A DNA stretch of 64,000 nucleotides from Streptococcus uberis (GTDB lineage Bacteria; Bacillota; Bacilli; Lactobacillales; Streptococcaceae), in the NCBI RefSeq assembly GCF_900475595.1, contig NZ_LS483397.1, positions 653,001-717,000 on the forward strand, written 5' to 3'. Below are positions 15,782 to 25,981 of the stretch, piece by piece (positions within the stretch are counted from its first letter, which is position 1; every line of letters starts with the position of its first letter). The notes below the pieces were generated by a model. That model was not told the DNA's origin. It ran no database searches and saw only the letters and a list, made by a program, of their open reading frames with translations. Both the position numbers and the translations under genes were made by a program.

Positions 15782-17506
15782 ATGTCAAGCGGAATTATCT
15801 TGCTGATTGTAGCCATAGTCCTTCTAGTGATTATTGCCTATTTAATTGGCGTCATTATTCGTAAACGTAATGATTCAATGATCGGTACTTTAGAAGATCG
15901 AAAACAACATCTCTTTGGCCTACCTGTGAATGAAGAGATTGAAGAAGTAAAAGAACTCCATTTGATTGGTCAAAGTCAAACGTCTTTTCGAGAATGGAAT
16001 CAAAAATGGGTTGACTTAACTCTTAATTCGTTTGCTGATATAGAAAATCATTTATTTGAGGCTGAAAAATATAACGATACCTTTAATTTTATTCGCGCAA
16101 AGCATGAAATTAATAATGTTGAAAGTCAATTGAATCTTGTCGAAGAAGATATAACCTCAATTCGAGAAGCTTTAAGTATCTTAAAAGAGCAAGAAGAAAA
16201 AAATAGTGCTCGTGTAACACATGCACTTGATTTATATGAAAAATTACAGTCTTCAGTGGCAGAAAATGATAGTCATTTTGGAACGACAAAACCAGAAATT
16301 GAGAAACAAATGAAAAATATTGAGACAGAATTCTCACAATTTGTAACTCTAAATTCTTCTGGTGACCCTGTAGAAGCATCTGAAGTTTTGGATCGAGCAG
16401 AAGAGCATACGATTGCATTAGGTCAAATTACTGAGCAAATTCCAGCAATCGTTGCCAAACTTGAAGATGAATTTCCGGATCAACTTGATGATTTGGAGTC
16501 AGGTTACCGTCGTTTACTTGAAGATAATTATCATTTTGCAGAAAACAATATCGAAGAAAAATTCCAAGAAATCCGAGAAGCCATTCGTTCAAATGCTTCA
16601 GAATTAGTCAGCTTAGACTTGGATCGTGCCCGTGAAGAGAATAGTCATATTCAAGAGCGTATCGATAACATGTATGCCCTTTTTGAGCACGAAATTAAAG
16701 CCTTTAAAGTTTCTGCTAAACATAGTAAAATCATACCTTCTTACTTAGAACATGCAAAAAGTAACAATGATAAGTTAAAAGAAGAAATGACACGTTTATC
16801 TCGCAAGTACATTTTAAATGAGAATCAGGCTTCAACGGTTCAGGGATTTGAAAAAGAAATCGAAGATGTTGAAAAAAATGTTCTCGAACTTGCAAAAGAC
16901 TTTAAAGGACAAGAAATTCCATATTCTGAACTTCAGGTTGTTTTTGAGAAAAACCTTAAGACCTTATCAGCAGTTGAATCAGGTCAGATGGAAGTTTTTG
17001 AGTCAATCAAAAATATTGAGAATATTGAAGAAGATGCTCGTAAAGAGGCTGATTTATATGTGACTCAATTACATATGATTAAACGATTTATGGAAAAACG
17101 CCATCTACCAGGAATTCCTCAGGATTATCTAAATGTTTTCTTCACAACAAGTACTCAATTGGAAGCCTTGATGGATGAATTGAGTAAAGGGAAAATTAAT
17201 ATTGAAGCTGTTTCACGCTTGAGAGATGTGGCTAGTGCGTCGATAGCTAATTTAGAAGATTACACTTATCAAGTTGTCGAAAATGCTACATTAACTGAGC
17301 AGTTGTTACAATATTCAAACCGTTATCGTAGCTTTGAAGCTGGTGTCCAAAACTCTTTTGAAATTGCTATGCATCTCTTTGAAGTAGAATACGATTATCA
17401 AGCTTCGTTTGATGAAATTTCCTATGCTTTAGAAACGGTAGAACCTGGTGTTACCGACAGATTTGTTTCTTCCTATGAACGGACTCGTGAACACATTAGA
17501 TTTTAA
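15782..17506 (+). CDS. ezrA: Septation ring formation regulator EzrA
   Basis: Membrane-anchored FtsZ-ring regulator. The 574-aa protein has one N-terminal transmembrane helix (about residues 4-25, [22 protein letters not shown]) followed by long spectrin-like coiled coils, with no catalytic motif. A longer in-frame start at 15716 would add 22 residues before the membrane helix, but AAGGAGATTAAG directly precedes the ATG at 15782 and fits the family N-terminus. The gene has about 150 nt of upstream sequence after gyrB and its own terminator. Confidence 0.95.
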   Translation: MSSGIILLIVAIVLLVIIAYLIGVIIRKRNDSMIGTLEDRKQHLFGLPVNEEIEEVKELHLIGQSQTSFREWNQKWVDLTLNSFADIENHLFEAEKYNDTFNFIRAKHEINNVESQLNLVEEDITSIREALSILKEQEEKNSARVTHALDLYEKLQSSVAENDSHFGTTKPEIEKQMKNIETEFSQFVTLNSSGDPVEASEVLDRAEEHTIALGQITEQIPAIVAKLEDEFPDQLDDLESGYRRLLEDNYHFAENNIEEKFQEIREAIRSNASELVSLDLDRAREENSHIQERIDNMYALFEHEIKAFKVSAKHSKIIPSYLEHAKSNNDKLKEEMTRLSRKYILNENQASTVQGFEKEIEDVEKNVLELAKDFKGQEIPYSELQVVFEKNLKTLSAVESGQMEVFESIKNIENIEEDARKEADLYVTQLHMIKRFMEKRHLPGIPQDYLNVFFTTSTQLEALMDELSKGKINIEAVSRLRDVASASIANLEDYTYQVVENATLTEQLLQYSNRYRSFEAGVQNSFEIAMHLFEVEYDYQASFDEISYALETVEPGVTDRFVSSYERTREHIRF

Positions 17507-17540
17507 AAAGCTTTGAGTTAATTTACTCAAGCTTTTTTAT
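17505..17540 (+). terminator. Rho-independent terminator of ezrA
   Basis: AAAGCTTTGAGT pairs with ACTCAAGCTTTTTT around TAATTT, followed by T residues. It overlaps the ezrA stop. Confidence 0.85.
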
Positions 17541-17614
17541 TTACTTGCATGTCCTTATTTGTTTTTGTAGAATAGTTAAAAGTTAAATCATAGCAGTAAA
17601 GAAAGGTAGAAAAG

Positions 17615-18274
17615 ATGACAGATGTTAAAGGCTTATTAGTGATGGATGTTGATTCAACATTAATAGAAGAGGAAGTCATTGACTTATTGGGCGAACATGC
17701 CGGATTTGGAAGGGAAATTGCTCAAATTACTGAAGATGCCATGAATGGGCAATTGGATTTTAAGGAAGCACTTATGAAAAGAGTCGCTTTATTGAAAGGC
17801 TTGCCAGTTTCAATTTTTGATAAGGTTTATCAAGATATTCATTTTCAAAAAGGTGCACGTGAATTGGTCGAAAACTTACATAAGCATTCCTTTAAAGTTG
17901 GCTTGGTATCAGGAGGATTTCATGAGACAGTTGATCGACTAGCCCAGGAATTAGATATTGATTATGTGATGGCTAATCGTTTAGAAGTTATGCACGGGGA
18001 GTTAACAGGTCGCACAATCGGTGATGTTGTTAGCAAAGAAACAAAATTAAATAAATTATTGGATTGGGCTAAAGAAAATCATTTAGACCTTTCTCAAACG
18101 GTCGCAGTTGGAGACGGAGCAAATGATTTGCCAATGATTAAAGCTGCAGGAGTGGGGATTGCCTTCTGTGCTAAGGATTTGGTGAAACGGGAAGCGCCAT
18201 TTCAAGTCAATAAAACTGATTTAATGGAAGTCTTCTCTATATTAAATGACGAGGGAATGTTCACTAATGACTAA
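17615..18274 (+). CDS. serB: Phosphoserine phosphatase
   Basis: Hydrolyses O-phospho-L-serine to serine, the last step of serine synthesis. The 219-aa HAD protein has MDVDSTLIEEE (about 10-20) with both motif I aspartates, VSGGFHETVDRLAQELDID (about 100-118) and VGDGANDLPMIKAAGVGIAFCAK (about 166-188). It lacks the N-terminal ACT domains found in some homologues. An AAAGGTAGAAAAG ribosome site precedes the ATG. The end overlaps the next gene by 8 nt, indicating an operon with the glyoxalase-like gene. Confidence 0.93.
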   Translation: MTDVKGLLVMDVDSTLIEEEVIDLLGEHAGFGREIAQITEDAMNGQLDFKEALMKRVALLKGLPVSIFDKVYQDIHFQKGARELVENLHKHSFKVGLVSGGFHETVDRLAQELDIDYVMANRLEVMHGELTGRTIGDVVSKETKLNKLLDWAKENHLDLSQTVAVGDGANDLPMIKAAGVGIAFCAKDLVKREAPFQVNKTDLMEVFSILNDEGMFTND

Positions 18275-18707
18275 AATGAATCGAATCAATATCATCTGCC
18301 TCGGTGTCCGAAATATGGCACACTCTGTTTCTTTTTATAGAGATGGATTGGGTTTTGAGACCAAAGAGTCAAATAATAATCCAGAAGTTATTTTCTTTCA
18401 AACCGATGGCCCTATACTGGAACTATACCCTTTAGAACTTTTAGCAAAGGCTTTTAATCAAACTTTGCCTACTCTTGAACCGGGGCGATTTAATGGGATG
18501 ACGTTAGCTTATAATGTTAAAGAAAAAGAGGACGTTTTTCACATTATATCCTTGGCTCGAAGTGCTGGGGCAACCATTTTAAAGGAACCAAGTGATGTTT
18601 CTTGGGGAGGATTTCATGCCTATTTTGCTGATCCTGATGCTTATGTTTGGGAAGTTTGTTGGAACCCAACAATGCCTTTAGATGAAATGAATAGGGTGCA
18701 GGTCTAA
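18267..18707 (+). CDS. VOC-family (glyoxalase/bleomycin-resistance-like) protein
   Basis: A 146-aa vicinal-oxygen-chelate protein with two beta-alpha-beta-beta-beta modules: NIICLGVRNMAHSVSFYRDGLGFETKE at the start and GGFHAYFADPDAYVWEVCWNP at the end. No function can be assigned beyond metal-dependent lyase, dioxygenase or binding protein. The ATG at 18267 overlaps the serB stop region and is preceded by GAGGGA; an in-frame ATG at 18276 is an alternative. The stop overlaps the following ATG by one base. Confidence 0.85.
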   Translation: MTKMNRINIICLGVRNMAHSVSFYRDGLGFETKESNNNPEVIFFQTDGPILELYPLELLAKAFNQTLPTLEPGRFNGMTLAYNVKEKEDVFHIISLARSAGATILKEPSDVSWGGFHAYFADPDAYVWEVCWNPTMPLDEMNRVQV

Positions 18708-19243
18708 TGAACTATGTTTTGTTATTAAGAGGTATAAACGTGGGGGGAAAGCATAAAGTTAGCATGCCCATTTTAAAAGAATCATTAAGTCAAATCGGCT
18801 TTGCTAATGTCTCTTCGTACATCAATAGTGGCAATTTATTTCTTGAATCCGAATGGAATGACAGTCAAATCATTGAAGCCATTAACTCCCTTTTTGAAAA
18901 AGAATTTGACTTCCCCATCCCCTTTTTGTTGCTTTCAAAAAGGAAGTTACTTAAGGAGGCTCAATCTTTGCCAAGTTGGTGGTATGAGGATTTTTACAGA
19001 AAAAATGTGCTTTTTTTCTTACCTTCTCTGACTTCAGAGGAAAGAGACTTATATGTGAGTCAAATTATACTTAGAAGTGGCGAAAATCTTCATATAGGCG
19101 CGCATGCTTTATTTTGGGGCATTGAAAAAGAGGAAAATTATGTAAAATCCTATTACCATGCTCAATTCTTGAAAAATAAACTTTACAAACATGTCAGCGT
19201 TCGTAATCATAGAACCTTTCAATACTTGGTTGATCAAAAATAA
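18707..19243 (+). CDS. DUF1697 family protein
   Basis: A 178-aa soluble protein. The N-terminal NYVLLLRGINVGGKHKVSMPILKESLSQIGF and SSYINSGNLFLES are diagnostic for DUF1697, a widespread family of unknown function with a ferredoxin-like fold. Its ATG overlaps the VOC gene stop codon, so it is the third gene of the serB operon. Nothing in the sequence suggests a catalytic site I can name. Confidence 0.85.
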   Translation: MNYVLLLRGINVGGKHKVSMPILKESLSQIGFANVSSYINSGNLFLESEWNDSQIIEAINSLFEKEFDFPIPFLLLSKRKLLKEAQSLPSWWYEDFYRKNVLFFLPSLTSEERDLYVSQIILRSGENLHIGAHALFWGIEKEENYVKSYYHAQFLKNKLYKHVSVRNHRTFQYLVDQK

Positions 19244-19266
19244 AAAAAGTCCTATGGACTTTTTAT
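19242..19266. terminator. Bidirectional terminator between DUF1697 and yueI-like genes
   Basis: AAAAAGTCC-TAT-GGACTTTTT with A and T tracts on both sides lies between two convergent genes. Confidence 0.8.
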
Positions 19267-19712
19267 TTTTTGAATAAATTTTCCCAAAAGGAAGGTTTCT
19301 TTTGAGTATTTTCAGTAACTTTGTTCGACTGATCAAGGCTAGTGGCTATTGATGTTTCGTCTAAATTGACAGCGTGATCCGTATGAAGAACTAAAGCAAA
19401 TGGGGAATTAGCGCCAGTCTCATCAATAATAGTTGTTGGAATCCCCTTTTTGCTAGCTAACTTCATATAAAACATTTGATACTCTGAGTCTAATTCTGAA
19501 GAAAGTTTCAATGATAAAGGTTGGTATTTCTCAACATAGGAAGGTAATAGTCGTTTGAATTCAATTTTAGCAATGTCTTCCTCAATTCCTTTTAAGGGAA
19601 TGGTTAAGAGAACTCTTTCTGAAAAAGTTCCTAAATAGTAGCGTTGTTGATCAGGATCAAGTCTCTTTTCACCTAAAGCATTTTTTAAGACTTTTTTATC
19701 TAGTGACTCCAT
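19263..19712 (-). CDS. DUF1694 (YueI-like) family protein
   Basis: A 149-aa soluble protein. LDKKVLKNALGEKRLDPDQQRYYLGTFSERVLLTIPL and IVEKYQ-like helices followed by FALVLHTDHAVNLDE match the YueI family of Firmicutes, whose function is unknown. Longer in-frame starts exist up to 19763, but GGAGGACGTT sits just before the ATG at 19712. It is a single-gene unit convergent with the serB operon. Confidence 0.85.
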   Translation of the reverse strand: MESLDKKVLKNALGEKRLDPDQQRYYLGTFSERVLLTIPLKGIEEDIAKIEFKRLLPSYVEKYQPLSLKLSSELDSEYQMFYMKLASKKGIPTTIIDETGANSPFALVLHTDHAVNLDETSIATSLDQSNKVTENTQKKPSFWENLFKK

Positions 19713-19870
19713 AACGTCCTCCTTAGTGGAAATCAAGTTAACTTCATTATACTGATTTTTCAATTAAAAAGCTATTAAAACCCGTATTCATTGGATTTCT
19801 GAAATGTAAGGAAAGATTCAGAAAATAAAATTGGAAGAAAGTGAAATTTTTCATTAATACGTATTTTAAG

Positions 19871-19899
19871 TTGAAAATCGATACTTTTTGTGATATTAT
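19871..19899 (+). promoter_or_regulatory. eno promoter
   Basis: TTGAAA (19871-19876) and TATTAT (19894-19899) are 17 bp apart, with a TG extension before the -10. The leader is about 35 nt and ends in AAGGAGAG. Confidence 0.75.
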
Positions 19900-19909
19900 G
19901 GACATGTAA

Positions 19910-21245
<1,336 letters not shown>

Positions 21246-21247
<2 letters not shown>

Positions 21248-21335
21248 AATAGTTCAGTGAACTATTTTATCCTGAGCTAAGAAATTAGCGAAGTTTTAAA
21301 ATGATTAAAAGCTTAGGTATATCCTAAGCTTTTTT
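21246..21335 (+). terminator. Two successive terminator hairpins after eno
   Basis: The first palindrome (21246-21268, AAAATAGTTCA / TGAACTATTTT) has no T run beyond its own arm. The second (21307-21335, AAAAGCTTAGG / CCTAAGCTTTT, five-base loop) is a classical intrinsic terminator. Confidence 0.8.
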
Positions 21336-21342
21336 CGTACGG

Positions 21343-21447
21343 TAAGACAGAAATTGGTCATTCGCAGAATGGGATTTCGTAGTCGCACCCCCGTCAGGCT
21401 GACTAGAATGGTCACGACAATAGGAGTGAGCGTTCGGACAGCTACGA
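21343..21447 (+). repeat. Intergenic repeat unit, copy 1
   Basis: This is the first of two related units in the 728-nt gene-free gap between eno and csp. It starts TAAGACAGAAATT, contains GATTTCGTAGTCGCACCCCC (21373-21392) and TAGAATGGTCA, and is bounded by TCGTAG (21377-21382) and CTACGA (21442-21447), a 6-bp inverted pair. It lies just after one terminator and just before another. I recognise no coding potential. Confidence 0.6.
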
Positions 21448-21466
21448 TGCAAAACTGATAGAATAG

Positions 21467-21495
21467 AAAGCTTGGGATTTCCCAAGCTTTTTTTC
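21467..21495 (+). terminator. Orphan Rho-independent terminator
   Basis: A perfect 10-bp stem, AAAGCTTGGG / CCCAAGCTTT with an ATTT loop, then T residues. No gene precedes it; the nearest upstream element is repeat copy 1, so it may end a small transcript. Confidence 0.85.
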
Positions 21496-21566
21496 TTTCT
21501 ATAGAGTGAAAACTAATTGTAGACTAAATTATCAAAAGCTGATTTTTTAGCGAGGTAATGTTATTG

Positions 21567-21602
21567 GAGAAGGCTTGGAAAAAATCCAAGTCTTCTCTTT
21601 TT
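21567..21602 (+). terminator. Second orphan Rho-independent terminator
   Basis: A 13-bp stem, GAGAAGGCTTGGA / TCCAAGTCTTCTC with an A5 loop and one G-U pair, then T residues. No gene lies between it and the preceding terminator. Confidence 0.85.
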
Positions 21603-21604
21603 GC

Positions 21605-21705
21605 TTAAGACAAAAATTTCTCAATTGAAGATTACGATTTCGTAGTCGCACCCCCTTTCAGGATAGCTAGTATGGTCAAGATAAACGAAGACAAGTCTGA
21701 GATGA
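21605..21705 (+). repeat. Intergenic repeat unit, copy 2
   Basis: Diverged second copy: TAAGACAAAAATT at 21605, GATTTCGTAGTCGCACCCCC (21635-21654) identical to copy 1 over 20 nt, then TTTCAGGATAGCTAGTATGGTCA. Like copy 1 it begins shortly after an intrinsic terminator. The closing inverted pair seen in copy 1 is not preserved. Confidence 0.6.
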
Positions 21706-21847
21706 AAGTGTCAAAGAATTTCTACTAATGTTGGAAAAATCTCCAGTTTACAAAATATTAGAATAAAAGGTGACTCTATCGGTTTTTATATTTTCTTAAA
21801 CTTTTTAAACTTTTTTTAAAAATAAAAGTGAAATTTCATCTTTTTCA

Positions 21848-21876
21848 TTGACATATAGATCAGATACTGTTAAAGT
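21848..21876 (+). promoter_or_regulatory. csp promoter with a long leader
   Basis: TTGACA (21848-21853) and TAAAGT (21871-21876) are 17 bp apart, with TG at 21868-21869. The leader is about 93 nt, as is common for cold-shock genes whose mRNA structure responds to temperature. Confidence 0.75.
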
Positions 21877-21975
21877 TAAAGAGTAATAAGTTTTTCACGA
21901 GTCAAAGTATCAGTTTATCTATGTTTTATCTCTTTGAAAATTTTTACAAATAATATTAAAAGAGGTATATCTCAG

Positions 21976-22179
21976 ATGGCACAAGGTACAGTTAAATGGT
22001 TTAACGCAGAAAAAGGTTTTGGTTTTATTTCACAAGAAAATGGTGATGATGTCTTTGCACATTTCTCAGCTATTCAATCTGACGGATTTAAATCATTAGA
22101 CGAAGGTCAAAAAGTTGAATTTGATATTGAACAAGGTCAACGTGGTCTTCAAGCTACAAACATTACTAAAGTTCAATAA
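21976..22179 (+). CDS. csp: Cold-shock protein, CspA family
   Basis: Single-stranded RNA/DNA chaperone of 67 aa. It is a bare cold-shock domain with [16 protein letters not shown] (RNP1, KGFGFI) and DVFAHFSAI (RNP2). An earlier in-frame start at 21934 would add 14 residues not found in the family; AGAGGT (21961-21966) is placed for the ATG at 21976. Long leader and own terminator. Confidence 0.95.
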   Translation: MAQGTVKWFNAEKGFGFISQENGDDVFAHFSAIQSDGFKSLDEGQKVEFDIEQGQRGLQATNITKVQ

Positions 22180-22187
22180 TAATGTAA

Positions 22188-22219
22188 AGATCTTAAGAAT
22201 TTTCTTAAGGTCTTTTTTT
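22188..22219 (+). terminator. Rho-independent terminator of csp
   Basis: AGATCTTAAGAA pairs with TTCTTAAGGTCT, followed by a run of seven T. Confidence 0.88.
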
Positions 22220-22247
22220 CTGTCATTCTTTATGCTACAATAATAAA

Positions 22248-22340
22248 GTTGCTTAGCAACCCTTGGTGCTTAGTTCCCTTTCGCCAAGCATAATACAAAC
22301 GGCATCAATCATTTTCAATTGATGTATCGTTAAAGGAGAA
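22248..22340 (+). ncRNA. PreQ1-II riboswitch controlling queT
   Basis: Matches the preQ1-II (COG4708) architecture: P1 GTTGC-tta-GCAAC (22248-22260), P2 CTTGGTG / CGCCAAG (22262-22268 with 22282-22288), then AATACA and the P4 hairpin CATCAAT / ATTGATG (22303-22309 with 22318-22324). CCTTT in the P2 loop (22277-22281) is complementary to AAAGG of the Shine-Dalgarno site (22332-22336), forming the pseudoknot that blocks ribosome entry when preQ1 is bound. An extended -10, TGCTACAAT, at 22233-22241 would start transcription at the first bases of P1. Confidence 0.92.
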
Positions 22341-22344
22341 AAAA

Positions 22345-22851
22345 ATGAAAAATTATACTGTCCGTGACTATGTTCACATAGCTCTTGTTGCAGCTTTGTA
22401 TGTCGTACTTACCATAACACCACCTCTTAATGCCATTTCCTATGGTATGTATCAATTTCGAGTGGCTGAAATGATGAACTTTCTTGCTTTTTTCAATAAA
22501 AAGTATATTATTGCGGTAACATTAGGCTGTATGATTGCAAACTTTTATAGTTTTGGACTTATTGATGTTTTTGTAGGAGGCGGTTCTACACTCTTATTTG
22601 TAACTTTAGGTGTATTATTGTTTAAAAAATACAAGAATGATTATGTTTTTAATGGTCTTTTTAACAAGGCATTTTTCTATTTTTCACTCTTTTTTGCTGC
22701 TTCGATGATTACAGTTGCTATTGAATTGTCATTTTTTGGATCACCCTTTTTATTGACTTGGTTTACAACAGCAATGGGTGAATTAGCATCCTTATTAATT
22801 GGTTCGATTATCATTGATAAGTTATCAAAACGTATGCATTTAGAGCAATAA
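22345..22851 (+). CDS. queT: Queuosine precursor transporter QueT (ECF S component)
   Basis: Membrane substrate-binding subunit of an energy-coupling-factor transporter importing queuosine precursors such as preQ1. The 168-aa protein has about five or six hydrophobic helices and the family segments ITPPLNAISYGMYQFRVAEMMNFLAFF and ANFYSFGLIDVFVGGGSTLL. The upstream preQ1-II riboswitch strongly supports the substrate. The shared ECF ATPases and T subunit are elsewhere. Confidence 0.93.
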   Translation: MKNYTVRDYVHIALVAALYVVLTITPPLNAISYGMYQFRVAEMMNFLAFFNKKYIIAVTLGCMIANFYSFGLIDVFVGGGSTLLFVTLGVLLFKKYKNDYVFNGLFNKAFFYFSLFFAASMITVAIELSFFGSPFLLTWFTTAMGELASLLIGSIIIDKLSKRMHLEQ

Positions 22852-22872
22852 AATCCATAAATCCTAGAACCC

Positions 22873-22906
22873 ATAAAGTTTTCTTACAATGTAAGAAAAC
22901 TTTATT
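22873..22906 (+). terminator. Rho-independent terminator of queT
   Basis: A 15-bp stem ATAAAGTTTTCTTAC / GTAAGAAAACTTTAT with AAT loop. Confidence 0.85.
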
Positions 22907-22953
22907 TATTTTAAGAATGCTTAGTGAAGCAATAGCTTATTTATCAGGAAATG

Positions 22954-24927
<1,974 letters not shown>

Positions 24928-24943
24928 GTAATGAGGAAAAGTA

Positions 24944-25981
24944 ATGACAAAACTAAAGAAAGCAAGATTAATTTATAATCCAACCTCTGGCCAAGAGATC
25001 ATGAAAAAAAATGTGGCAGATGTCTTGGATATTTTGGAAAGTTATGGGTATGAGACTTCAGCTTTTCAAACTACAGCAGAACCTAAATCAGCTTACTTTG
25101 AAGCTAAAAGAGTTGCGGAAGCTGGATTTGATCTTATCATTGCTGCGGGTGGTGATGGAACTATTAATGAAGTCGTTAGTGGTATTGCTCCCTTACCGCA
25201 CCGTCCCCAAATGGCCATTATTCCAACTGGAACAACTAATGATTTTGCCAGAGCTTTAAAAATTCCAAGAGGTAATCCTATTAAGGCAGCTCATTTAATT
25301 GGGAAAAAACAGACCATAAAAATGGATATCGGTAAGGCTAGAGAAGATCAGTACTTTATTAACATTGCGGCTGCAGGTAGTTTAACAGAACTAACCTATA
25401 GTGTTCCAAGTCAACTAAAAACCATGTTTGGTTACTTAGCTTATTTGGCTAAAGGGGTTGAATTACTACCACGTGTCAAAAATGTTCCTGTCAAAATAAC
25501 TCATGATGAGGGCGTTTTTGAAGGTAAAGTTTCAATGATTTTTGCTGCAATTACAAATTCTGTTGGTGGTTTTGAAATGATTGCCCCAGATGCTAAACTT
25601 GATGATGGCATGTTTACCTTGATACTGGTTAAAACAGCAAACCTTTTTGAAATTGTACATCTGTTACGTCTGGTCATAGATGGCGGTAAGCATATCACAG
25701 ATCGTCGAATTGAATATTTAAAAACAAGTAAAATCGTGATTGAACCGAAATCACAAAATCCGATGATGATTAATTTGGATGGTGAATATGGTGGGGATGC
25801 TCCAATTGTTTTGGAGAATCTCAAAAATCATATTACTTTTTTTGCCAACACAGATTTGATTTCAGATGATGCCTATGGTATGGAGGAAGATGAGCCCGAA
25901 ATTGAAGAAATAGCCCAAAAATTTGCCCATGAAGTAGAAGATTATGAAGAAAAAAATGGGGGACTATTAGATAATGAATAA
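24944..25981 (+). CDS. Diacylglycerol/lipid kinase (DagK family)
   Basis: Soluble lipid kinase of 345 aa that recycles diacylglycerol from lipoteichoic-acid synthesis into phosphatidic acid. It has ARLIYNPTSGQE at the N-terminus, the catalytic GGDGTINEVVSGIA (about 68-81), PTGTTNDFARAL (about 93-104) and a C-terminal LDGEYGGDAP motif. An acidic tail of about 35 residues follows. AATGAGGAAAAG gives the ribosome site. It overlaps the start of pulA by 8 nt, so ligA, dagK and pulA may be co-transcribed. Confidence 0.9.
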   Translation: MTKLKKARLIYNPTSGQEIMKKNVADVLDILESYGYETSAFQTTAEPKSAYFEAKRVAEAGFDLIIAAGGDGTINEVVSGIAPLPHRPQMAIIPTGTTNDFARALKIPRGNPIKAAHLIGKKQTIKMDIGKAREDQYFINIAAAGSLTELTYSVPSQLKTMFGYLAYLAKGVELLPRVKNVPVKITHDEGVFEGKVSMIFAAITNSVGGFEMIAPDAKLDDGMFTLILVKTANLFEIVHLLRLVIDGGKHITDRRIEYLKTSKIVIEPKSQNPMMINLDGEYGGDAPIVLENLKNHITFFANTDLISDDAYGMEEDEPEIEEIAQKFAHEVEDYEEKNGGLLDNE

